Positions 42,604 through 50,275 of a stretch of 64,000 nt of DNA are shown piece after piece. Source of the stretch: Runella rosea (GTDB taxonomy: Bacteria > Bacteroidota > Bacteroidia > Cytophagales > Spirosomataceae); NCBI RefSeq assembly GCF_003325355.1, contig NZ_CP030850.1:5387501-5451500 (forward strand). Reading direction: 5' to 3'. The position numbers and the translations under genes are program-made. How positions within the stretch are numbered: the stretch's first letter is position 1; each line of letters opens with the position of its first letter. The notes beneath the pieces are model-generated. The model saw nothing but the letters and a program-made list of their open reading frames with translations. It had not been told where the DNA came from and made no database searches.

Positions 42604-42643
42604 GACAAACTTTGCATCCGTTAACTAAAATGTACACATTACC

Positions 42644-43225
42644 ATGTCAAAAACCACAATAATTGTCGTCGTTGTTATTCTTCTTTTTGGTGCCTACGGT
42701 TGTAGTACCTACAATGGCCTCGTGGGTAAAGATGAAACCGTCAACAGTGCCTGGGCTAAAGTTCAGACGCAATATCAACGTCGTGCTGATTTGATTCCTA
42801 ACTTGGTCAATACCGTAAAAGGAGCCGCAGATTTTGAAAAAAGTACCCTTTCTGCCGTGATGGAAGCCCGCTCAAAGGCTACTTCCATCAACCTGACTGC
42901 TGATCAGCTTACTCCCGAAAATATTCAGAAATTTCAGGCTGCTCAAGACCAATTGAGTGGAACGCTGTCGCGCCTTTTGGCCGTTTCCGAAAATTATCCC
43001 AATCTGAAAGCAAATCAAAACTTTCTGGATTTGCAGGCGCAGTTGGAAGGTACAGAAAACCGCATCAGCATAGCCCGTAATGATTTCAATGATGTAGTGA
43101 AAGAATACAACCAATCGGTTCGTACTTTCCCCGCTGCGTTGTTTGCTGGTATGTTTGGATTCCAGCAAAAAGGCTATTTTGAGGCTTCACAATCCTCGCA
43201 AACAGCCCCAACGGTAAAATTCTAA
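42644..43225 (+). CDS. LemA-family protein
   Basis: A 193-residue LemA protein with an N-terminal membrane anchor (TIIVVVVILLFGAYGCS; the Cys may be lipidated). The long helical coiled-coil body begins with NSAWAKVQTQYQRRADLIPNL, the family signature, followed by VKGAADFEKSTL and a C-terminal FPAALFAGMFGFQQKGYFEA. LemA proteins span or attach to the cytoplasmic membrane; their role is unclear, and in Bacteroidota they are regularly next to TPM-domain genes, as here. It is the first gene of a LemA-TPM-TPM group. Confidence 0.92.
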   Translation: MSKTTIIVVVVILLFGAYGCSTYNGLVGKDETVNSAWAKVQTQYQRRADLIPNLVNTVKGAADFEKSTLSAVMEARSKATSINLTADQLTPENIQKFQAAQDQLSGTLSRLLAVSENYPNLKANQNFLDLQAQLEGTENRISIARNDFNDVVKEYNQSVRTFPAALFAGMFGFQQKGYFEASQSSQTAPTVKF

Positions 43226-43243
43226 CCGGTAACTGGTAGAGAG

Positions 43244-43284
43244 CAATGAGTATTGAGTAGAAAAAATATACTTAATACTCATTG
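43244..43284. repeat. Hairpin between the LemA and TPM genes
   Basis: CAATGAGTATTGAGTA (43244-43259) pairs with TACTTAATACTCATTG (43269-43284) with one G-U and a 9-nt loop. No T run follows, so it may be an mRNA-stability or REP-like element rather than a terminator. Confidence 0.55.
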
Positions 43285-43305
43285 TTATCTATTCAATACT
43301 TAATC

Positions 43306-43740
43306 ATGCAAAACCTCCCTTTTTCCAAAACTGATCAAGAGCGAATTGTCGCGGCTATCCGTAATGCTGAAATGGCCACTTCGGGAGAAGTGCGTGTTCA
43401 TATTGAGCAATCCTGTCCCGAAACCGACGTGATGGAACGGGCTAAGCAGGTTTTTGCGCAATTGGGAATGCATCAAACGGCGTTGAAAAACGGTGTTTTG
43501 TTCTATCTGGCTTTTGGCGACCGTAAATTTGCTGTATTGGGAGACAAAGAAATCGACGAACGGGTTCCTGCAGGATTTTGGGATGCTATCCGCGACCAAA
43601 TGCGTGCTCATTTTGTAAAAGAGGCTTTTTCGGAAGGGCTCAGTACGGGAATAGAACAAGCAGGACAACAGCTTAAAAAGTACTTCCCCCGTCAGGATAA
43701 CGATACCAATGAGCTTTCAGATGATATTTCTTTTGGATAA
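43306..43740 (+). CDS. TPM-domain protein (TLP18.3/Psb32/MOLO-1), cytoplasmic-like
   Basis: ATG 43306 is used because the in-frame TTG at 43282 lies inside the hairpin arm. The 144-residue protein carries a TPM domain (DQERIVAAIRNAEMATSGEVRVHIEQSC, KNGVLFYLAFGDRKFAVLGDKEID) but no signal peptide, membrane segment or Gly-rich tail. The second TPM protein follows in the same direction. TPM proteins are linked to membrane-protein quality control and phosphatase-like activity in plants; the bacterial role is not settled. Confidence 0.82.
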   Translation: MQNLPFSKTDQERIVAAIRNAEMATSGEVRVHIEQSCPETDVMERAKQVFAQLGMHQTALKNGVLFYLAFGDRKFAVLGDKEIDERVPAGFWDAIRDQMRAHFVKEAFSEGLSTGIEQAGQQLKKYFPRQDNDTNELSDDISFG

Positions 43741-43812
43741 CCTTCGGTGGAGGTTATGAATGAAGAAATGATTAAATCCCTAACCTTTAGCTCCTTAACG
43801 TTAATTACCTCA

Positions 43813-44571
43813 ATGCGTCAACTCCTTTTTATTCTATATTTTTCGTTTTTAACCACTGGCCTTTGGGCGCAGGATATTCCTGAACCGATGTCGCCGAAGC
43901 GTTTGGTCAATGATTACGTCGGTATGCTCAACGGGACTGAGCTTAATACCCTTGAACAAAAACTTCGGACTTACAATGACTCAACTTCTACCCAAATTAC
44001 TGTGGTGGTGGTAAAAACGACGGGCGATTATCCCGCTGGCGATTATGCCTTTGAATTAGGCCGCCGCTGGGGGGTAGGACAAAAAGACAAAGACAATGGC
44101 TTGGTGTTGCTATGGGCCACGCAAGACCGCAAGATTTTTATCGCAACGGGGCGGGGCATGGAAGGAGCTATTCCAGACGTGATTGCTAAACGAATTATTC
44201 GGGAAGTAATTACACCTGAATTTAAGGCTGAAATGTATTATCGCGGTCTAGATCGTGGCACCGATGAAATTATTAAATACGCTACCGGCGAGTTCAAAGC
44301 CGACCCCTCTGACGGCGAGGATGGATTTTCGTTGGGGGTAATTATCTTCCTGATTATCGTTTTTGTTATTATCATCATTATCTTCTCCCGTTCTAATCGC
44401 GGTGGCGGTGGAATGGGTAACCGTGGTGGCGGCTGGATTCCGTACACAACCTTTTCTGGCTGGGGAAGCTCCTCAGGAAATTGGGGTGGTGGCAGCAGTG
44501 GCGGTGGTAGCAGCTTTGGCGGATTTGGCGGCGGTGATTTCGGCGGCGGTGGTGCTGGCGGAGATTATTAG
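43813..44571 (+). CDS. TPM-domain membrane protein, YgcG type
   Basis: ATG 43813 gives a proper signal peptide (LLFILYFSFLTTGLWAQ). The 252-residue protein has a periplasmic TPM domain (~30-160; DYVGMLNGTELNTLEQKLR, TTGDYPAGDYAFELGRRWGVG, LVLLWATQDRKIFIATGRGMEG). A membrane segment (~178-198, GVIIFLIIVFVIIIIIF) and a Gly/Ser-rich C-terminal tail (GGGSSGGGSSFGGFGGGDFG) follow. This is the common LemA-associated YgcG architecture. The pair with the soluble TPM protein upstream suggests one protein works on each side of the membrane, which is inference. Confidence 0.88.
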   Translation: MRQLLFILYFSFLTTGLWAQDIPEPMSPKRLVNDYVGMLNGTELNTLEQKLRTYNDSTSTQITVVVVKTTGDYPAGDYAFELGRRWGVGQKDKDNGLVLLWATQDRKIFIATGRGMEGAIPDVIAKRIIREVITPEFKAEMYYRGLDRGTDEIIKYATGEFKADPSDGEDGFSLGVIIFLIIVFVIIIIIFSRSNRGGGGMGNRGGGWIPYTTFSGWGSSSGNWGGGSSGGGSSFGGFGGGDFGGGGAGGDY

Positions 44572-44712
44572 TCCGTTGAATGGAAAAATAGGCGCGAAAT
44601 TTGATACATATTCAGAAAAACACTAAAATTGAGCAGTGGGGTAAAAATTAAATTTACCATCAAAAAGCTGTTTTTCTTACGTTCCTTTTTTCTTTTTTGG
44701 TGCCAAACTATT

Positions 44713-45138
44713 ATGAAAGTACGTCCTTCTGCTTTGATTATTGAAAACAACCACGTTTTATTATTACGCTACAATTACAGTGGCAACGATGTCTTTGCGT
44801 TACCTGGCGGAAATCCCGACCTAGGCGAAACGCTGACGCAAGCCGTTGAAAGAGAGCTGAGTGAAGAGCTGGGCATTGAAACCGAAATCGGAGAAATGCT
44901 CATGGCGGGAGAAGTGTTGCTATCACCCGCAAAAGAAGATGTGCTTCATTGTATTTTTCGGGCTCAAATCGTAGGAGGAATTCCAATCCTTAATCCTGCC
45001 CAAACAACGGCCCTTGAAGTGGTGTGGCAACCCGTGGTAGCTTTGGCGCAGCTGAATCTTTATCCTAATGTTGGTTCTTACATCGCTTCTATGACGGGCG
45101 GATACGTTGGAAAAATAGATCAGTCTTTTTTCGGATAA
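44713..45138 (+). CDS. NUDIX hydrolase
   Basis: ATG 44713 is chosen since the residues before it (from the in-frame start at 44629) are not part of the fold. The 141-residue protein has a complete Nudix box GGNPDLGETLTQAVERELSEELG (Gx5Ex7REUxEExGU; residues ~36-57) inside the alpha/beta/alpha fold. It hydrolyses a nucleoside diphosphate linked to another group; the substrate is open. Its 3' end overlaps the 3' end of the convergent symporter gene by 19 bp, so no terminator separates them. Confidence 0.88.
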   Translation: MKVRPSALIIENNHVLLLRYNYSGNDVFALPGGNPDLGETLTQAVERELSEELGIETEIGEMLMAGEVLLSPAKEDVLHCIFRAQIVGGIPILNPAQTTALEVVWQPVVALAQLNLYPNVGSYIASMTGGYVGKIDQSFFG

Positions 45139-46499
45139 GCGTACGAGCCCACAATCATCCCGACCAAACTGGCCGACGTTCCGTAGAGCAGTGCAGGGAA
45201 AGTAGTGTGCCACACAAACTCACAGACAATCCAAACGCTCAATCCCAGAATCATTGAGGCCAAACTACCAGCGGCGCTGGCTCGTTTCCAGTACAATCCA
45301 AACGTTAGCGGAACAAATAGCGAAACCAAGCTGAAAGCGGAGGATTCACTTACCAATTCGAAAATATCTTGCCGCCATTGGGCGATCCAAATGCAGGCAA
45401 GTGTCACCAAAATTACGCCGATTCGCATCGTGGTCAGGAGCTGTTGGTCGTTAAATTTGGGGAAATAAGGTTTGACAATATTTTCTCCCAATACCGCCGC
45501 TGGGGCTAGGATGGCCCCGCTACTCGTACTCAACAATGCAGAAATCAACGCCCCGAAGAATAAAATCTGTATCCAAAGTGGAGTATGTTTCAGTACCATA
45601 TTAGGAATAATCAATGCGGTATTTTCCTGCATTAATTCAGGATATAACGTTTTGGCAGCCAAGGCAATAAATAGGGGTAATAGGGCTACTGTAAGGTACA
45701 TACATCCCGCCAATATTGAGGATTTTACGGCCGTATCGGCATCTTTGGAGGCCATCACGCGTTGGAAAATATCCTGCTGCGGAATGGAGCCAAGACCGAT
45801 GGTAATCCAAGCCGCAAGGTATTCTGCATAGCTTTGAAATGTTACTTCTTTGGGTGTAAGTCGAAAAAAATCTACTGGTTGTTGACTCGTTACGGGCGCA
45901 ATCCCCCCCGCTTTGGTAAATAGAATAACAGCTAAAATAATAAGCCCTACAATGAGAATGATGTTGTGCAAAAAATCCGTGATTGATACCGACCACATTC
46001 CGCCCATGAAAGTATAAACCATGACTAGCAACGCACCCACCCAGATACCAGTGCTCAAAGGCAATCCAAAAATCACCTGACCTACAATGCCCATTGCCAC
46101 AAACTGGGCAGCAATCCAACCAAAATACGAAGGAATAATCATGACGGCCGACACAAATTCGGAAGTGCGTCCAAAACGCACTAGAAAGAAATCGCAAAAG
46201 GTGATGATGTTCCAACGGTAAAACGTTCGTGCGAAAAAAACACCGACCAACACCAAACACAACGCCGCCCCAAATGGCTCTTCCATAACGGCCAGAAAAC
46301 CACCTTCCAAAAACTCCGAAGGGGCGCCCATCATGGTTTCGGAACCAAACCACGTCGCAAATGTGACCATCGTTGCCATCACCAAGGGGAGCTTACGGCC
46401 TGCCAGTACAAAATCTTCGGTGGTATGAATGCGGCGCGAAGCCCATACGCCTACTGCTATATTGAGGGATAGATAAAGACAAATAGCAAAAACGAGCAT
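45120..46499 (-). CDS. Sodium:solute symporter (SSS family)
   Basis: A 459-residue inner-membrane symporter with about 12-13 hydrophobic segments and SSS features: the early RRIHTTEDFVLAGRKLPL loop after the first membrane segment, FATWFGSETMMGAP and IPQQDIFQRVMASKDADTA. ATG 46499 is preferred to the in-frame TTG at 46526, because that TTG overlaps the -7 element of a good promoter. The substrate (sugar, amino acid, organic acid) is not evident. It is divergent from an esterase gene, sharing a palindromic promoter region. Confidence 0.9.
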   Translation of the reverse strand: MLVFAICLYLSLNIAVGVWASRRIHTTEDFVLAGRKLPLVMATMVTFATWFGSETMMGAPSEFLEGGFLAVMEEPFGAALCLVLVGVFFARTFYRWNIITFCDFFLVRFGRTSEFVSAVMIIPSYFGWIAAQFVAMGIVGQVIFGLPLSTGIWVGALLVMVYTFMGGMWSVSITDFLHNIILIVGLIILAVILFTKAGGIAPVTSQQPVDFFRLTPKEVTFQSYAEYLAAWITIGLGSIPQQDIFQRVMASKDADTAVKSSILAGCMYLTVALLPLFIALAAKTLYPELMQENTALIIPNMVLKHTPLWIQILFFGALISALLSTSSGAILAPAAVLGENIVKPYFPKFNDQQLLTTMRIGVILVTLACIWIAQWRQDIFELVSESSAFSLVSLFVPLTFGLYWKRASAAGSLASMILGLSVWIVCEFVWHTTFPALLYGTSASLVGMIVGSYAYPKKD

Positions 46500-46523
46500 G
46501 TAAAGAATGGGTTTGGAAGTTGC

Positions 46524-46554
46524 CAAAAATAAAGGGTTTTACGAACTTTGGCAA
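46524..46554 (-). promoter_or_regulatory. Promoter of the symporter gene
   Basis: On the minus strand TTG (46554-46552), 20-bp spacer, TATTTTTG (46531-46524). Its -33 lies in one half of the palindrome 46543-46559. Confidence 0.75.
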
Positions 46555-46559
46555 AGTTC
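46543..46559. promoter_or_regulatory. Palindrome shared by two divergent promoters
   Basis: GAACTTTG-G-CAAAGTTC is a perfect 8+1+8 palindrome. Each half supplies the -33 TTG of one of two divergent promoters, 1 bp apart, so polymerase binding should be mutually exclusive; it may also be a regulator operator. Confidence 0.6.
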
Positions 46560-46577
46560 ATCTGTATATTACGTTTT
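46548..46577 (+). promoter_or_regulatory. Promoter of the first esterase gene
   Basis: TTG (46548-46550), 19-bp spacer, TACGTTTT (46570-46577), one mismatch from TAnnTTTG. It precedes the start at 46628 by about 50 bp. Confidence 0.55.
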
Positions 46578-46627
46578 TCGATAAACCCTTTCTCTTAATT
46601 AGTTCTTCAATTAATCAAAAAATCAAT

Positions 46628-47359
46628 ATGTATCGCGAATTAGACGGTTGGCACAGTCCGGCACTCAACAAACACATGGAAATTGCCACGTACGGGCATT
46701 ATGGGTTTGCCCTTTTGATGATTCCTACGGCGGCATCAGATTACCTTGAATACGAGCGCTGTCGGCTCATCGACAGCATTGGTAAGTCTATCAATGAAGG
46801 AAAAGTGAAGGTGTTTTCGGTCAATAGCATCAATACCGAAAGCTGGATGAACCCGCACATGAATGGCCGTGATAAAGGTATTCGTCATCAGCAGTTCAAT
46901 GAATACATTTACAACGAAGTAATTCCGTACATCAAAAGTAAAGTTGGGCCACATACTCCGATTATTGCAGCGGGGGCATCTTTTGGTGCTCTTCATTCGG
47001 CCAATCTTTATTTTCGTCGGCCCGACCTCCTCAATGGGGTGATTGCGATGAGTGGTTGCTATGACCTGACCGCCTATACCAAAGGGCATTACGACGACAA
47101 TGTGTATTTTAATTCACCAGTACATTATTTACGCAATCTCAAAGATGAGGCGTATCTGTCCAAATACCGCTCTGAAGGGCATATTCATATCATAACGGGC
47201 TCGGGGAGTTATGAGGATCCAGATTCGTCACGTTATTTATCAGACATTCTTCATTCAAAAGGCATCAATCATGAACTGGATGTGTGGGGGCAGGATATTC
47301 CGCACGATTGGCCTTCATGGCAAAAAATGCTGCCATACTATTTAGAAACAAGATTTTGA
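46628..47359 (+). CDS. Alpha/beta-hydrolase-fold esterase, first paralogue
   Basis: ATG 46628 gives MYRELDGWHSPAL, which matches the start of its paralogue at 58087. The 243-residue cytoplasmic protein has the esterase D/putative esterase fold. The nucleophile elbow is GASFGAL (Ser near residue 119), with FRRPDLLNGVIAMSGCYDL behind it, and the catalytic His is probably in DIPHDWPSWQ near the C-terminus. Substrates are unknown. The paralogue is in an amidoligase cluster, whereas this copy stands alone, divergent from a symporter. Confidence 0.82.
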   Translation: MYRELDGWHSPALNKHMEIATYGHYGFALLMIPTAASDYLEYERCRLIDSIGKSINEGKVKVFSVNSINTESWMNPHMNGRDKGIRHQQFNEYIYNEVIPYIKSKVGPHTPIIAAGASFGALHSANLYFRRPDLLNGVIAMSGCYDLTAYTKGHYDDNVYFNSPVHYLRNLKDEAYLSKYRSEGHIHIITGSGSYEDPDSSRYLSDILHSKGINHELDVWGQDIPHDWPSWQKMLPYYLETRF

Positions 47360-47470
47360 GCTAACTTTAGGGAGTGAAAACACTCACCCGCCGCGTTCCT
47401 TAAAATAAATGCAACATCCCTATTTCATCGTGCGTAATTTATTCTACTCTGATAAACTCTATAGCATCTA

Positions 47471-49213
47471 ATGAAAAGGGCATTGATATTGATTGGTTTT
47501 TTGGCGTTTATCAAAGCCCAGGTGCTGGGGCAGCAAGTGGACTGCGGCAACATTGGTTTTGAGTCAGGGACTACCTTGGGGTGGGAATTGACCAACGGCG
47601 TTGTACGGATTGCCAACGCAAAACTCGCCTATCAAAACGAAACGACGGGCTCGATAAATGCAAGACACTATATTACAAGCATCAGCGACGGATTTGACCC
47701 TAAGATTACCAACGAAAAAATTCCGATGGTGGCCCCGGGAAGCACACATTCCATCCGTATCGGTACCAACTATTCTATGGGTGGCGGTTCCTTTGACCGC
47801 ATCAAAACGTCATTTCTCGTCACCCCCGAAAATACGCTTTTTCAATATCAGTTTGCCCTTGTGCTGCAAAATGATAATCGACACGTTGACGCCCAAAAAT
47901 CAGGATTTGACATTAATATTACTGATAGTAACGGAGAGCCTCTTTCTTGTAATTCTTTTGGGGTTCAGTTGCAAAACGCAGGTACAAGCGAAGGATTTAA
48001 AACCCAAGGCGACATTGAATATAAAAACTGGACAACTGGGGCCATTGATTTACGCAATTACATAGGGCGAATCATTAAGATTGAAGTAACAGCCCACGGT
48101 TGTACGGGTAGGGAGCATTTTGGGTATGCGTATTTTGATGCTCAATGTGTAAAATCAGAGGTAAAAGTAAACACGCTTTGTCCTGATGCACAGGGATACA
48201 TGATGTTGAATGCGCCCGATGGATTTGGGAGCTATCTTTGGAGTAATGGCGAAAAGACAGCGAATGCCCGGGTAAAAGCCAATTTGGGAGAAGTGTATAC
48301 GGTCAAAATTTCCCCGTTGGATAAACTCGACGAAAGCTGCCAATTGCAACTGGATTACAAGATAAAGTATTACCAAGCCGATACCACCATTGCCCGAACG
48401 ATTTGTGAGGGTGAAGAAGTCAAAGTAGACGGTGAAAGCTTTAGAACGACGGGCATTCACGTAAAAAAAATTCTCCGGACCAACGTATGCGATAGTACTG
48501 TCCGGCTGAATCTGACGGTGATTCCTGCGGCTAATCATACCCAAACCGTGACCATTTGTCTTGGGCAAAGCCTAAAAGTAGGGGATTCAGTATACACAAA
48601 ACCGGGTACGTATCTGACGGCAGTGGCCCGGCCTTCGGGCTGCGACAGCATGGTGACTACGCGTTTGATTGTTGAAGAAATGCAGTTTCAAATCGTAGGA
48701 AATCCGTCCATTACCCAAGGCGACAGTACACGGCTGGAAGTACAGGTAGAGCCGGCAGGCGCATTCAGTGTACAATGGAGCCCGCCCGTCGGGCTGGCGT
48801 GTGCTAGTTGCCCTGCCACTTGGGTACATCCTTTGAAATCAACCCAATATACTGTTGCGGTCAAGAACGCAAGTCAGGCGTGTCAGCAATCAGAAAAAGT
48901 CAATGTATTTGTCTTGCCCTGTAATATTTACATTCCTGATATTTTTTCCCCTAACAATGACCAGCAAAACGACGTGTTTTACGTGTACGGTAACACCTGT
49001 GTTAAACAAATCAAAGAAATGGCGATTTATAACCGTTGGGGCGAAATCGTTTTTCGGAATGAAAATTTTACCTTCGCCGACCCCAAGCAGGGGTGGGATG
49101 GACGTTATTTAGGTGAAATTGCGGAAGGGGGAGTTTACGTTTATAAAATCGCCGTTGCGTTTACAAACGGTGAAACAAGCAATTATACGGGCTCAGTTTT
49201 GTTGGTGCGATGA
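47471..49213 (+). CDS. Secreted protein with T9SS type B (gliding-motility) sorting domain
   Basis: A 580-residue protein with a signal peptide ending VLGQ (~residue 21). A large N-terminal beta-rich domain (~25-230; CGNIGFESGTTLGWELTNG, later SFDRIKTSFLV) is followed by Ig-like or PKD-like modules rich in DTTIARTICEGEEVKVDGE-type repeats. The type B C-terminal domain is at ~490-580: NIYIPDIFSPNNDQQNDVF, YNRWGEIVF, GWDGRYLGE, GVYVYKI. Proteins with this tail are exported by the type IX system and are typically surface-bound. It overlaps the acyltransferase start by 4 bp (ATGA). Confidence 0.9.
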   Translation: MKRALILIGFLAFIKAQVLGQQVDCGNIGFESGTTLGWELTNGVVRIANAKLAYQNETTGSINARHYITSISDGFDPKITNEKIPMVAPGSTHSIRIGTNYSMGGGSFDRIKTSFLVTPENTLFQYQFALVLQNDNRHVDAQKSGFDINITDSNGEPLSCNSFGVQLQNAGTSEGFKTQGDIEYKNWTTGAIDLRNYIGRIIKIEVTAHGCTGREHFGYAYFDAQCVKSEVKVNTLCPDAQGYMMLNAPDGFGSYLWSNGEKTANARVKANLGEVYTVKISPLDKLDESCQLQLDYKIKYYQADTTIARTICEGEEVKVDGESFRTTGIHVKKILRTNVCDSTVRLNLTVIPAANHTQTVTICLGQSLKVGDSVYTKPGTYLTAVARPSGCDSMVTTRLIVEEMQFQIVGNPSITQGDSTRLEVQVEPAGAFSVQWSPPVGLACASCPATWVHPLKSTQYTVAVKNASQACQQSEKVNVFVLPCNIYIPDIFSPNNDQQNDVFYVYGNTCVKQIKEMAIYNRWGEIVFRNENFTFADPKQGWDGRYLGEIAEGGVYVYKIAVAFTNGETSNYTGSVLLVR

Positions 49214-50247
49214 CCTCTTCCCACGTTCCTTCTCTGACTGGTTTACGCGCTTTTGCGGCTTTGTTGGTTTATATTCATCACTATAATCCGTTTCCTGAAT
49301 CCTCTTTTTTATATCAGTTGGCGCGAGAAGGCTACGTGGGCGTAACCGTATTTTTTGTACTCAGCGGTTTTCTGATTACGTGGAATTATGCCGATAAACT
49401 AAGCTCTACTGCCGACCGAAAACGCTTTTATCTCCTGCGTTTTGCACGAATTGTGCCCCTGTATTGGCTGTTGCTGACGGGGCTTTATGTGCTTCAGTGG
49501 TTTACAAAAGAAAATGAAACGGCTTCTTTTTTAGTGCACTTTTCTAACTTTTTACTTCTCAAAGGGCTAAATCCATCCTTGGTTTTCAGCGGTATTCCCC
49601 AAAGTTGGTCATTGACGGTTGAACTATGCTTTTACTTCCTTGCGCCGTGGTGTATTTCTCTGTTGGCAGGGCGTCGGTGGTTGGTATTGGCTTTGCTGTA
49701 TTCTTCCTTTATTTTGGGGCTGTTTGTGTTGTACAAAAGTCATCTGTCGTTTGGGAGTTTCTATACGATTTTTGGTCGTTTATTTGAATTTGGCGTTGGG
49801 ATTTATGCGGCGCTGTGGCTACGAAAAAACCAAACTCCACCGGCATTTCAGTTCAAAACCATCATGGCGGTTGGGGGAGCAATTGGAGTGGTAATCGGCT
49901 ACGTTTTAGCGGTTTATTATGGGCAATTTTCGGTTTTTTATACCGAATGGCTTTTGTATAATCTCCTGCTGCCCGTTGTTATCGGCTTTGGACTAGAGGG
50001 GATTTCTACGGAAAAAACCTTTATTAGCAGCTTGTTGTCGCATCCGTTGACTCAGACTTTGGGTAAATCTTCTTACGCATTTTATCTGATTCATATTGGG
50101 CCGGTCGCAGTAGTGCTACAGCGCTATGTTTCTAACAACGGCTTAATCCTGTTGATTTTGCTGTGGATTGTGTCATATGGACTGTACCGATGGGTAGAAA
50201 AGCCTTTGTACCTCTTGATTATTCACGCAAAGGCGCAGAGATTCTAA
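49210..50247 (+). CDS. Acyltransferase 3 family membrane protein
   Basis: A 345-residue inner-membrane acyltransferase with about ten hydrophobic segments. The N-terminal SLTGLRAFAALLVYIHHYNP includes the catalytic His pair, and EGYVGVTVFFVLSGFLIT and RFARIVPLYWLLL are the family blocks. Such proteins transfer acetyl or other acyl groups to exopolysaccharides, O-antigens or peptidoglycan. The start overlaps the stop of the T9SS cargo gene (ATGA), so the two are translationally coupled; a role in modifying surface sugar is inference. The last residues (HAKAQRF) are encoded within a REP-like hairpin at 50219-50270. Confidence 0.88.
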   Translation: MTSSHVPSLTGLRAFAALLVYIHHYNPFPESSFLYQLAREGYVGVTVFFVLSGFLITWNYADKLSSTADRKRFYLLRFARIVPLYWLLLTGLYVLQWFTKENETASFLVHFSNFLLLKGLNPSLVFSGIPQSWSLTVELCFYFLAPWCISLLAGRRWLVLALLYSSFILGLFVLYKSHLSFGSFYTIFGRLFEFGVGIYAALWLRKNQTPPAFQFKTIMAVGGAIGVVIGYVLAVYYGQFSVFYTEWLLYNLLLPVVIGFGLEGISTEKTFISSLLSHPLTQTLGKSSYAFYLIHIGPVAVVLQRYVSNNGLILLILLWIVSYGLYRWVEKPLYLLIIHAKAQRF

Positions 50248-50270
50248 ACTTAGTGCCTTTGCGTGAATAA
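50219..50270. repeat. REP-like hairpin TTATTCACGCAAAGGC type
   Basis: TTATTCACGCAAAGGC (50219-50234) and GCCTTTGCGTGAATAA (50255-50270) are perfect 16-bp inverted repeats around a 20-nt loop. It lies between convergent genes and provides the acyltransferase stop codon. A half-site ATTCACGCAAAGGC occurs at 36538-36551. Confidence 0.8.
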
Positions 50271-50275
50271 AAGCA

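Noticed and set aside
46500-46526. TTG at 46526 as start of the symporter
   Set aside because: It overlaps the -7 element TATTTTTG of a good promoter, so the ATG at 46499 is preferred.
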